Source: Chloroflexota bacterium (lineage in GTDB: Bacteria > Chloroflexota > Dehalococcoidia > UBA2247 > RBG-13-53-26). From it: 7,826 nt of DNA. How positions within the stretch are numbered: position 1 is the first letter of the stretch; each line of letters begins with the position of its first letter. The notes under the pieces were generated by a model. That model was not told the DNA's origin and ran no database searches. It saw only the letters and a program-made list of their open reading frames with translations. Shown in pieces: positions 1-7,252 of the stretch. The stretch is taken from positions 1 through 7,826 of the forward strand of contig QMOF01000105.1 in the NCBI GenBank assembly GCA_003650185.1, in the 5' to 3' direction. The position numbers were made by a program, and so were the translations under genes.

Positions 1-6
1 AGCCAG

Positions 7-708
7 ATGCCCAGGAAAACCAGGGTCCTTGTAATTGACGACGAGCCCAAGATACGCATGTTCATTCGTGCCAACCTGGAGGCACGGGGCTACGAGGTGC
101 ATCTGGCTCAAGACGGGGTTGAGGGGGTGGAAATGGCAGCCCGCGTCGATCCGGACGTGATCGTCCTTGACGTGAACATGCCGCGCATGGACGGTATCAC
201 GGCCTGCCGCCGGATAAGAGAATGGGCGGACGTACCCATAATCATACTGAGCGTGAGGGAAGAGGAGACAGACAAGGTCAAAGCCCTCGACGAAGGAGCC
301 GACGACTACGTCACCAAGCCCTTCGGTATTGAAGAGCTGCTGGCCAGAATCAGGGTGGCCCTGAGGCGTTCCGCAGGTATGAAGACGCCCGCCCCGGTGT
401 TCTCCGGGGGTGGTCTGGAAGTGGACTTTTCCAGGCGGGCGGTGTGGCGGCACGGGCAGATGGTGAAGCTGACCCGGACGGAGTATGCTTTGCTGGCATA
501 CCTGGTGTCCAATTGCGGCAAGGTACTCACGCACAGGGAGTTGCTGCACAACGTGTGGGGCCCTGAGTATGGCGAGGAAAGCGAGTACGTGCGCACGTTC
601 ATACGGCAGCTCAGGCGCAAGATAGAGGACGATCCCTCAAACCCCAAGTTCATCGTGACAGAGCCCCGTATCGGCTACCGTTTCATCAAGCCTGACTGGA
701 GCCCCTGA
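7..708 (+). CDS. OmpR/KdpE-family response regulator (receiver + winged helix)
   Basis: A 233-residue two-component DNA-binding regulator that would be phosphorylated by a histidine kinase and then bind promoters. The receiver domain spans about residues 5-118: acidic pocket D11/D12, phosphoacceptor D55 in the strand VIVLD, switch residue S82 and conserved K104 in the TKPF motif. A winged-helix output domain follows at about 135-230, with the typical LTRTEYALLAYL stretch, a recognition-helix region around SEYVRTFIRQLRRKIEDD and the GYRF wing near the end. Length is normal for the OmpR family, and the ALDEGADDYVTKPF and TEPRIGYRF segments are most like KdpE. The ATG lies 6 bp from the window edge, so its ribosome-binding site is not visible and a slightly earlier start cannot be excluded. 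A partner kinase could lie just upstream. No kdpFABC genes are present, so the name kdpE is not assigned. The family call is firm; the regulon is unknown. Confidence 0.95.
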   Translation: MPRKTRVLVIDDEPKIRMFIRANLEARGYEVHLAQDGVEGVEMAARVDPDVIVLDVNMPRMDGITACRRIREWADVPIIILSVREEETDKVKALDEGADDYVTKPFGIEELLARIRVALRRSAGMKTPAPVFSGGGLEVDFSRRAVWRHGQMVKLTRTEYALLAYLVSNCGKVLTHRELLHNVWGPEYGEESEYVRTFIRQLRRKIEDDPSNPKFIVTEPRIGYRFIKPDWSP

Positions 709-758
709 CTGACGCCCGCTTCCGTCAGAGGGGGGGACACCCCGGCTCGCCGGGCCCC
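709..758 (+). terminator. Tandem hairpins after the response regulator, possible terminator
   Basis: Directly after the TGA stop, CTGACG (709-714) pairs with CGTCAG (723-728) around an 8-nt loop. A second hairpin, CCCGGC/GCCGGG (741-746 with 749-754), has a 2-nt loop and could be lengthened by GGGG 733-736 pairing with CCCC 755-758. No T-run follows, so intrinsic termination is uncertain. These could instead be mRNA-stabilising or attenuating structures between the regulator and the next two genes. Confidence 0.35.
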
Positions 759-868
759 GAAATTCTCATGAATTCCTTACAACTGGTCCCCACATCCTTA
801 TGCCTGCCTCACGACTTCTCTCCTACCATGTCACCAGGCGTGAGAAGAACCACGAGAGGAGGGAAACC

Positions 869-1117
869 ATGGAAGCAGAAGTCTTGTGGCCGATTGTTGC
901 GCTCGCGGTGGCTCTCGGCCTGGCTCACTGGGGGCTGGTGCCGATGGCCCTGGAGGACCTGGTTGCCAGGCGTCGGGTGATAGGGGGCCTAAAAGCACCA
1001 TGGTTGCTGGCGATACTGTTTGTGACCTGCCTTGGCTCCCTGCTATACCTGGTGGCCCATCCTGAGCTGGAGAAGGAAAACGCCCGACTCCAGAGGCAGG
1101 ACTACTGGCGTAGTTGA
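869..1117 (+). CDS. Small two-helix membrane protein, PLDc_N-like
   Basis: An 82-residue membrane protein. The ATG at 869 is chosen because GAGGAGGG (856-863) sits 5 nt before it; an in-frame ATG at 800 has no such site and would add a polar, unconvincing N-terminus. Two hydrophobic segments are visible, at about residues 6-28 and 44-63, separated by a basic loop (ARRR, residues 33-36). The second ends in the pattern W-L-x-I-L-F-V-x3-L-G-x-L-x-Y-L, which resembles the PLDc_N domain (cardiolipin synthase N-terminal membrane module). A charged tail rich in E, K and R follows. There is no phospholipase catalytic domain (no HKD motif), so enzymatic activity is not expected. The gene ends 3 nt before the receiver-domain gene, suggesting translational coupling. 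A role as a membrane partner of that regulator is only an inference from position. Confidence 0.8.
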   Translation: MEAEVLWPIVALAVALGLAHWGLVPMALEDLVARRRVIGGLKAPWLLAILFVTCLGSLLYLVAHPELEKENARLQRQDYWRS

Positions 1118-1120
1118 GGT

Positions 1121-1543
1121 ATGGACAAGCATAGAGAGAGCGACAGGAAGACAGTCCTGGTGGTTGACGACGATCGTCTGCTGGTGAAGACGATAGAGCT
1201 GTGCCTGAAGAAGCGGGGCCACAACGTCAGGGCTTTTCAGAAGGGGGTCGATGCCGTCAAGTGTCTGGTTGACGAGAGACCGGATGTGGTGGTGCTGGAC
1301 ATCAGGCTTCCAGACTGCGACGGCTGGTTCCTGGCCAGACTGCTGGACAAGCTGGAGCTGGCTGACAAGGTACCGCTGATCGTGGTCTCTGTACTGGAAC
1401 CCGACCGGGCGGTGATGGCTGAAGCCAGGCCTTACGCCTACATCCAGAAGCCTTTTGACATGGGGCAGCTCATGCAGGCGGTGGAAGCAGGCCTGGCCAA
1501 ACAGAGAGAGCAGGGCAGCACAACATGCATCGCGGGTGGGTAG
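1121..1543 (+). CDS. Stand-alone receiver-domain response regulator (CheY-like)
   Basis: A 140-residue protein made almost entirely of one phosphoreceiver domain (about residues 10-128). Visible landmarks are the acidic residues D16-D18 after the strand VLVV, phosphoacceptor D60 in VVVLD, switch residue S90 in LIVVSV and conserved K110 in QKPF. No output domain follows; the last dozen residues are a short polar tail. Such proteins act as phosphorelay intermediates or by binding a partner protein. The ATG is 3 nt after the stop of the small membrane protein gene, and only a weak GAGG overlaps the junction, so translation probably depends on coupling to that gene. No kinase or phosphotransfer gene is in the window. 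The domain call is firm; the pathway is unknown. Confidence 0.92.
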   Translation: MDKHRESDRKTVLVVDDDRLLVKTIELCLKKRGHNVRAFQKGVDAVKCLVDERPDVVVLDIRLPDCDGWFLARLLDKLELADKVPLIVVSVLEPDRAVMAEARPYAYIQKPFDMGQLMQAVEAGLAKQREQGSTTCIAGG

Positions 1544-1569
1544 AAAGCGCGTCTGGAAAGGGCAAACAG

Positions 1570-1602
1570 ACGCAGGCCAGCGCCCCCGGCGCTGGCCTGC
1601 GT
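1570..1602. terminator. Convergent bidirectional terminator hairpin
   Basis: A perfect 15-bp inverted repeat (1570-1584 with 1588-1602) encloses a 3-nt CCC loop. It lies 26 bp after the receiver-domain gene and 17 bp beyond the stop of the converging nrfD-like gene, where a terminator for both directions belongs. Neither flank has a strong T-run: the plus side reads GTCGGTTCC, and the minus side has short T-stretches. Termination may therefore rely on the very stable GC-rich stem. Confidence 0.7.
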
Positions 1603-1619
1603 GTCGGTTCCAGCCTGAG

Positions 1620-2816
1620 CTAGGAAGCCGTTGGGCGCCCAGCCGCTGGCTTCGTGGTCGGTGCGGGATGGTGCTCTGCTTCCTCCTCGGGCGCGGCTTC
1701 GTGCATGCGAAGCAGTCGGTTAGCCACAATGACCCAGATCATTGCCCAAGCAACAAGGGCAGCCGAGACGGCGAACTCCATCCAGTGCGGGAAGTAATCG
1801 TAGCCCAGCCGTCCGCCAAGGGCAAGCCAACTCACATCGAAGCGGTTCAGTATCAACCCACCGATGACCAGCAAGGCGGCCCCGAAGAGCTTGGGCCTGC
1901 TTTGTCTCACGCTGGGTCGCGACAGCAACACCATCGGCAGGACCACACCGACGACAACCTCGATCCACCACAGAATGGTCCTGGGGTTGTCGGAGAAGGC
2001 CAGGCTTAGCTCTTTGGCGAACACGAGGTCGCCTATCTTGAGGACCAGGTAGACGCCCAGGATGTATGGGATGGCCCTGCCGAGCCCCGCCAGTACATCC
2101 GTGGACAGCTTGTGGCCGAAGGCTCTGCTGCTGAGCGTCGTCTCGAAGATCACCATGGCCGGGCCCACGGCTACGGCCGAGGTGAGGAACAGGAGCGGCA
2201 GCACCGGCGTGTACCACAGCGGGTCGAGGGTCTCCGGCATCATCAGCAGCATGGAGCCCAGGGAGGACTGGTGCAGCGTGGAGAGGACGATACCAGCGAT
2301 CACCAGGGGTATCTGGATAGACCGGATCGCCTTCAGCGGGACATGCCAGCCAAGGCGCTCGAATACGACTGGGCTGAACTCCAGGGCCAGGACGATCGTG
2401 TACGTCATGACGCACATGGCCACTTCAAACAGAGGGGAATGGACGTTCCAGTAGATGATGGCGTGCCAGATGTACCATGGCTGGCCCAGGTCCACCAGCA
2501 GCGCCAGGATTACCAGCGTGTAGCCGAGGAACGCGGTCAGGATGGCCGACCTGATCACGGTATGGTATTTCTCACGGCCGAAGATGTAGACTGCGCCTGC
2601 CAGAGTGAACCCGCCCGCCGCCAGGGCCACGCCGCAGTACAGGTCGAAGCTGATCCACAGGCCCCAGGCACGGCCATCGCTCAGGTCGGTCATAGCCCCG
2701 AGACCATTGATGTAGCGGTACAGTACGGTTGCCAGGCCGAGAATGGCTACAGCGCTCAGGATCAAGGTGCCGAAAGGGAACCCACGTCTTTCTTCCGCTA
2801 CTTCGTGACCTGTCAT
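1620..2816 (-). CDS. nrfD: NrfD/HybB-type membrane subunit of the formate dehydrogenase complex
   Basis: A 398-residue integral membrane protein with about ten hydrophobic segments, near residues 14-34, 52-78, 87-109, 128-150, 164-184, 203-225, 245-266, 281-299, 309-326 and 345-368, followed by a polar Ala/Pro/Glu-rich tail. The segment WISFDLYCGVALAAGGFTLAG (53-73) and the overall size match HybB, the membrane subunit of hydrogenase 2, within the NrfD/polysulfide reductase family. These haem-free proteins exchange electrons between an iron-sulfur partner and quinone, and some members are proposed to move protons. The start ATG overlaps the stop of the iron-sulfur gene as ATGA (2813-2816), and a GAGGTG lies just upstream of it, so the two are co-translated. 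The gene ends the operon, facing the 1570-1602 hairpin. It occupies the place of the cytochrome b subunit FdnI of E. coli. The family is firm; HybB versus NrfD naming is a matter of convention. Confidence 0.92.
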   Translation of the reverse strand: MTGHEVAEERRGFPFGTLILSAVAILGLATVLYRYINGLGAMTDLSDGRAWGLWISFDLYCGVALAAGGFTLAGAVYIFGREKYHTVIRSAILTAFLGYTLVILALLVDLGQPWYIWHAIIYWNVHSPLFEVAMCVMTYTIVLALEFSPVVFERLGWHVPLKAIRSIQIPLVIAGIVLSTLHQSSLGSMLLMMPETLDPLWYTPVLPLLFLTSAVAVGPAMVIFETTLSSRAFGHKLSTDVLAGLGRAIPYILGVYLVLKIGDLVFAKELSLAFSDNPRTILWWIEVVVGVVLPMVLLSRPSVRQSRPKLFGAALLVIGGLILNRFDVSWLALGGRLGYDYFPHWMEFAVSAALVAWAMIWVIVANRLLRMHEAAPEEEAEHHPAPTTKPAAGRPTAS

Positions 2817-3622
2817 TTCGTCACCTCTTCCTTGGCCTGATGGTCACCGGCTCTTGCGGTGCTCATCCTCTGCCGTCGCTTGTTCAGCCAGTATATGCCG
2901 GACATCAGCGCCGCCACGGCAACAAGCGCAGGCGGAACGGCGCTCATGGCCCGCGCCGGATTGACGGTCACCGCCTCTTCGCCCAGATTGGGGAACCCGA
3001 GCTCTGTGAAGGGAACGGCCGACAGATAGAGCCAGGACGTGCCACCTACCTCCTTCTCACCGTAGATGTGGTTGACGTATTTGCCCGGGTGGGCCGCAAT
3101 GCGCTCCCTGGCCTCCTCGATGAGGGCCTCCCGGTCGCCGAACTTCAGGGCGCCGGTGGGGCAGGCGGCCACACAGGCTGGCTCCTGGTCCGTCCCGGGC
3201 CAGCGGTTGACGCACAAAGTGCACTTGCGGATCCAGGGCCAGCGGTCCCACCACTCGAAGGTGGGGATGCCGAAGGGGCAGGCCATCATGCAGTAGCGGC
3301 AGCCGATGCACCGGCCCTTGTCATAGATCACCGGCCCGTCGTCTCGCTTCTGTAGAGCGCCGACGAGGCAGGCCGCCACGCATGCCGGGTCTACACAATG
3401 CATGCACTGGATCTTGGTGAAGACCCACTGTAGCCTGCCGTTGTCCTCGATCTCGGTGAAGCGCACCTTGGTGAAGGTCTTGCCCGACAGATGCGGCGGG
3501 TTCTCGTAGGTCCCGCGGTTGACTGTTTCCTCTGCCGGCAGCCCGTTCCACTGCTTGCAGGCGACCTGGCATGCTCTACAGCCTATGCATTTCGTGGTGT
3601 CGACGAGCACTCCTTTAGGCAT
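2813..3622 (-). CDS. fdnH: Formate dehydrogenase iron-sulfur subunit, four [4Fe-4S] motifs, C-terminal anchor
   Basis: A 269-residue electron-transfer subunit. Sixteen cysteines fall in four groups expected to bind four [4Fe-4S] clusters: 12/15/18/22, 73/76/81/85, 105/108/111/115 and 134/137/150/154. As in this family, the groups probably combine pairwise across the sequence. One hydrophobic helix at about 226-246, followed by KRRQR, resembles the C-terminal anchor of E. coli FdnH. The N-terminus shows no signal peptide, so export would depend on the Tat signal of the catalytic partner. The ATG lies 1 nt after the TAA of the catalytic gene, with a GAGGAGGGC site (3628-3636) inside the end of that gene. 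The stop overlaps the nrfD-like start by 4 nt. The arrangement indicates a wire carrying electrons from the catalytic subunit to the membrane subunit. Related DmsB/NrfC-type subunits share the cluster pattern, but the neighbour makes a formate dehydrogenase role most likely. Confidence 0.93.
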   Translation of the reverse strand: MPKGVLVDTTKCIGCRACQVACKQWNGLPAEETVNRGTYENPPHLSGKTFTKVRFTEIEDNGRLQWVFTKIQCMHCVDPACVAACLVGALQKRDDGPVIYDKGRCIGCRYCMMACPFGIPTFEWWDRWPWIRKCTLCVNRWPGTDQEPACVAACPTGALKFGDREALIEEARERIAAHPGKYVNHIYGEKEVGGTSWLYLSAVPFTELGFPNLGEEAVTVNPARAMSAVPPALVAVAALMSGIYWLNKRRQRMSTARAGDHQAKEEVTK

Positions 3623-3623
3623 G

Positions 3624-6600
3624 TTACGCCCTCCTCACATTGCACAGGAAAGTCTTGTACTCCGGTATGGTGGTGTTGGCGTCTCCCACGTGCGGCGTGA
3701 GGATGTTACCGCTATCGCCCTTGGAGAGGCCGCTGTATCCCCAATGCCACGGTACGCCTATGTGGTGAACGGACCTGCCGTTCACGACCACCTTGCGGAA
3801 CCGCTTGGTAACTACCGCTATCGCCTCAATCTCTCCCCGGGCCGAGCTCACAATGACCTTGTCGCCCGCCTTGATGTTCAGGTTGTCGGCCAGGTCCTCG
3901 CCGATCTCTACATACATGTTGGGCATGAGCTCGTTCAGCCAGGGTAGATTCCTGGTCATGATCCCGGTCTGCCAGTGCTCGGTGCAGCGGTACGTGGTGC
4001 CAACGTACGGGAACCTGGCCGCGGTGCCACGGTCGTTCTTCAAGTCCCCGATGAAGGCCGCCGGGTTGTTCACCGTCGCCGACATGAGGTTTACTCGGTT
4101 GCCGTCAGCGTCCACGACAGGGCTCTCCCACGGCTCGTAGACCTCGGGAAGAGGGCCGTCCTTCAGGCCGTAGCCCCAAATGCGGGCCACGCCCTCGGGC
4201 TTCATGATGAAAGGCAGGCGGGCCGGCTCGCCATCGTCCAGGGCCACTTTGATGGGCTTCCATCCACCATCAGGAACGTCACCGGACCATCCGCCGTCCC
4301 ATGAGATCACCGGGTGCTCGCTATCCCACGGTTTACCTTCGAGGTCGACCGAGGCGCGGTTGTAGATGATGCGCCGATTGAGTGGCCAGCACCACGACCA
4401 GTCGGAGTAGAGGCCGATCCCGTTCAATGACCTGTCCACGGTGCCGCGCTTCTTGAGCTTGTTTATGGCTGTGAAGCTGTTCCCCAGCTTGGTGTACTCC
4501 ACCTTGGCCTCCGGGAAGTCACCATCCCTGTCCTCATTCCAGGTGTTGTACTGGTTGCAGTAGAGCCAGTTGCCCGAGGCGGTCCTGCCATCCGCTTGGA
4601 GATCAACGAAGCTGTCGATCAACTCTCCCTTCTTGTACTCTCGGCCTTTAGCGGTGGTGAAGTCCACCAGAGCGTACCCGTTGATCTCCCTGGCCACCTC
4701 ATCCGGATCGGGGTGCTCGCCGTACGGCCAGTCGAGGTTGACTATCGGATCAGGGAACTTGCTGTCCTTCTCGGCGGCGTAGAGCTCCTTCAGTCTGGCC
4801 ATAATCAGGCTCATTATCTCCAGGTCGGGCTTGGCCCCGCCCGGGGCGTCGACGGCCTTGTAGCGCCACTGTGCCCAGCGGCCGCTATTGGAGATGCTGC
4901 CCTCCTTCTCGTAGGAGCAGGCCGCCGGGAGGACAATCACCTCTGTGTCGATGTCCGCGGGCGTAGTCCCAGGCCTTTTCCAGAACTCGGCGGTCTCGTT
5001 CAGCCAGATGTCCACCGAGACCAGCCATTTGAGATTGCCCAGGGCCTGGCGCTCCCCGTTGGAGTTAGGCCCGCCTACTGCCGGGTTCTGGCCCCAGACC
5101 CACAGACCCTCGATCTTGCCCTCGTCCATGGCTTCAAACAGGCCTATATGTGCGTAGCTTTTGCCGGCCTTTACCTTGGGCAAGTAGTGATAGCTGTCAT
5201 TGACGTCGACCTCAGGCCACCAGGCCTTGAGCAGGCTGGCGGCGTACTTGGGGGTGTGCTGCCACCAGTTGGCCGGATCAGTGCCCTCCAGTCCATCGGG
5301 GGGGCTGATGTTGGCCGGCGTGGTCCTGGCGAGATAGCCTGCAAAGGTCTGGTCGCCATCGCTATCGTTCGGCACCTTGAGGTAGCCGGGCAGGATATGG
5401 CTCAGCAGGCACATATCTGTGGACCCCTGCACATTTGATGTGCCGCGCAGGGCGTTGATGCCGCCGCCTGCTACGCCCATGTTGGCCAGCAATAGCTGGA
5501 GAATGGCGTAGGCCCTTATGTTCTGGGTACCGTAGGTGTGCTGGGTGGTCCCCATAGCATAGCAGATGGTGCCTGCCTTGCCCCTGGCGCCGGTCTTGGC
5601 ATATTCGGCGTAGACTGCCTCCAGCTCGTCAACCGGGACGCCGGTGATCCTGGAGACCGTCTCTGTATCGTAGCGCCGGTAGTGCTCCCACAGCAGCCTG
5701 AGAACGCAACGCTCCTCCAGGTCACCCCAGGCTACCTCGGGGAAGGGATCTTCCCTCTTCTCCCACCCGGACCAGTAAGGGCTGAGCAGCTTCGCCGAGG
5801 CGCTTATGGGGCTGGCGTACTTCCAACTGCTGCTGTCGTAGGATGTGCCGGTCCACCCGCTGAAGAGCCCATTCTGGCCCTCGTCGCCGGGCAGCTTTAC
5901 CTTCTCATCAATGATGTAGGCGGCGTTGGTGTACTGGGTAAGGTACTCGATGTTGTAGTCCTGCGGGTGCTTCCGCATGTCTTCCAGGACGTAGCGTATC
6001 ATGCCGCCGATGAAGGCAATATCAGTGCCCGATCTGATTCGGACATAGAGATCCGCCTTCGATGAGGTGCGGGTGAAGCGGGGGTCGACGTTGATAAGCT
6101 TGGCCCCGCGCTCCTTGGCCGCGGTGATCCACTTGAAGGCAATAGGGTGGTTCTCCGCCGCGTTGGAGCCGATGATCATGATGCAATCGGCGTTCCTGAG
6201 GTCGATGTAGTGATTGGTCATGGCCCCTCTACCAAACGACTCTGCCAGAGCCGCAACTGTAGAGGAATGTCATATACGGGCGCAGTGTTCGAGGTAGACC
6301 ACCCCCAGGGCGCGGTTCATCTTGGCCAGCAAGTAGCATTCCTCATTGTCCAGCTCGCCGCCGCCCAGAGAGGCCATCTTCTCGTTGCGGTTGACGGTCT
6401 TCCCGCCCTCCTGAAGCACGAGACTCTGGTCGCGTGTGTCCTTTACCCAGCGTGCAACCTTTTCTATCGCCTCGGTCCACCCCAACTCCTGCCAGTCGCT
6501 GGCCCCCTTGGCCCGGTACAACGGCTTGGTAAGCCGGTACGGGTTGATTTCGCCATCAACCTGGTGGACCTGGGCCATGGCCTGCCCCTTGGGGCACAGC

Positions 6601-6863
6601 GAGCCCTGGCTGATGGGGTGCTCGGGGTCCCCCTCTGTGGTGTAGATTATCTTGCCAGGCTCGTCCTCCTTCTCGTGGCTGCGCACGATGGAGCCGCAGC
6701 CAACGGAGCAGTAGCAGCAGATGGTGTGCCCCTCCACATTACGTACCCTGAGTGGAATCTGCGTAACGGCCTTCGCTCTCCCACCGGTGAGATGAATGAG
6801 GGAAGCGGCCATACCAGCGCTGGCTCCCGATAGCTTGAGAAAGTCCCTACGGCTCAGTTCCAC
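3624..6863 (-). CDS. fdnG: Selenocysteine-containing formate dehydrogenase catalytic subunit (FdnG type)
   Basis: One gene of 1080 codons read through an in-frame TGA (6270-6272), giving 1079 residues with selenocysteine at 198; E. coli FdnG is about 1015 residues. It oxidises formate to CO2 at a Mo or W bis-pterin centre. A twin-arginine signal (SRRDFLK, residues 4-10, hydrophobic stretch, then AKA at 30-32) predicts export. C49, C52, C56 and C90 bind one [4Fe-4S] cluster. Sec198 is followed by His199, as in known Fdh active sites. Cofactor-binding features include DPRFTRT (about 260-266), NVQGSTDM (about 477-484) and a C-terminal pterin-binding domain from about 963, ending in DANTTIPEYKTFL. 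The start is GTG at 6863, with AAAGGAGG (6873-6880) 9 nt upstream. Downstream genes follow with a 1-nt gap and then a 4-nt overlap. The family and Sec readthrough are well supported; formate as substrate is inferred from family and context. Confidence 0.95.
6226..6265 (-). promoter_or_regulatory. Candidate bacterial SECIS hairpin for selenocysteine insertion
   Basis: Read on the minus strand, CCUCUAC begins 4 nt after the UGA and pairs perfectly with GUAGAGG. Inside, UUGC pairs with GCAG (one G-U pair) around the loop GGCUCUG. Compared from memory with E. coli fdhF, the core GUUGC..G.UCUG falls at the same distance from the UGA, including the U at position 17 that is bulged there. One difference is C rather than G at position 23. 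SelB binding to this element would direct Sec-tRNA to the UGA. Confidence 0.85.
6270..6272 (-). other. In-frame UGA selenocysteine codon (Sec198 of fdnG)
   Basis: The codons around the TGA read E-H-C-A-R-I-[TGA]-H-S-S-T-V-A-A-L-A-E-S-F-G-R-G-A-M-T-N-H. This matches the E. coli FdnG active-site region, where Sec is followed by His and a G-R-G-A-M-T-N-H segment comes 13 residues later. The frame is intact on both sides without any indel, and all cofactor motifs are retained. A recoded selenocysteine is therefore far more likely than a nonsense mutation. Confidence 0.96.
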
Positions 6864-6909
6864 AAGGCATCTCCTCCTTTCTGACCGACCGCACAGGGAA
6901 CAGACACTT

Positions 6910-6925
6910 GTGGGACTGTCCCCAC
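6910..6925 (-). promoter_or_regulatory. Hairpin in the fdnG leader
   Basis: On the minus strand the 16 nt GTGGGGACAGUCCCAC fold into a 6-bp stem (five Watson-Crick pairs and one G-U) with an ACAG loop. It lies 46 nt upstream of the GTG start of fdnG. It may be a leader structure or part of an operator, and nothing in the sequence decides between these. Confidence 0.35.
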
Positions 6926-7230
6926 GAGGCCTTCAGTGCTTTCACATGGCGCCTCGCCCCCAGGCGCAGCACCGCATACCGTTCCGCGAACCCTGTTCCC
7001 AGGGTATCAGGCTGTACGAAGCCAGCCAACTGCCAAAGCGCGCGTGCCTATATGGCATTTGTGCTTAGCGACCGAGGCGCATAATGCCCCATCTTGTTCT
7101 ATTTCTATGCGTATCATCGAAAGTAGGTCTGGACTAGGAAGTCAACAAGACCCATCCGGGTATTAATCCCGCATAGACCTATCAGCGCCCGCCTTGTCAG
7201 CTTGTGATCATTCACCCGGGCTACCACCCA

Positions 7231-7248
7231 ACAGCGGCGTGGCGCTGT
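7231..7248 (-). terminator. Weak hairpin just after the 52-residue protein gene
   Basis: ACAGCG (7231-7236) pairs with CGCTGT (7243-7248) around a 6-nt loop, starting 5 nt past the TGA of the small membrane protein gene on the minus strand. No T-run follows. It may partly end the small transcript or stabilise its 3' end; readthrough toward fdnG remains possible. Confidence 0.3.
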
Positions 7249-7252
7249 CGGA

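Larger units (their letters stand above)
6864..7252 (-). other. Non-coding leader upstream of the fdn operon
   Basis: This 389-bp stretch has no convincing gene on either strand; short open frames here lack good start sites and family-like sequence. It should contain the promoter of the fdn operon. A TTGACT box on the minus strand is a possible -35 element, but no good -10 lies at the right distance, so no promoter is called. It holds the strong fdnG ribosome-binding site (6873-6880), a hairpin at 6910-6925, a perfect 6-bp hairpin ACCCTG/CAGGGT at 6990-7005 and a TGCC/GGCA dyad with an A/T centre at 7045-7057. Confidence 0.6.

Noticed and set aside
800..868. Upstream ATG extension of the small PLDc_N-like protein
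   Set aside because: No Shine-Dalgarno site precedes 800, the added residues are polar and atypical, and the ATG at 869 has an excellent site.
1043..1729. Minus-strand open frame across the receiver gene and the terminator
   Set aside because: It runs antisense to the receiver domain and through the intergenic hairpin, with no family-like features.
2112..2840. Plus-strand open frame opposite the nrfD-like gene
   Set aside because: Its Gln/His/Arg-rich low-complexity composition is typical of antisense translation of a membrane protein gene.
4596..5438. Long plus-strand open frame opposite fdnG
   Set aside because: It is antisense to a firmly identified gene, lacks recognisable domains, and long antisense frames are expected in GC-rich DNA.
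6270..6272. Nonsense mutation making fdnG a pseudogene
   Set aside because: The stop is TGA at the exact Sec position, the frame continues intact with all motifs, and a SECIS-like hairpin follows.
6847..6870. Seven-codon frame MPCGTEP overlapping the fdnG start
   Set aside because: Its ATG is only 2 nt from the Shine-Dalgarno site, too close for efficient initiation, while the GTG of fdnG is well placed and begins the Tat signal.
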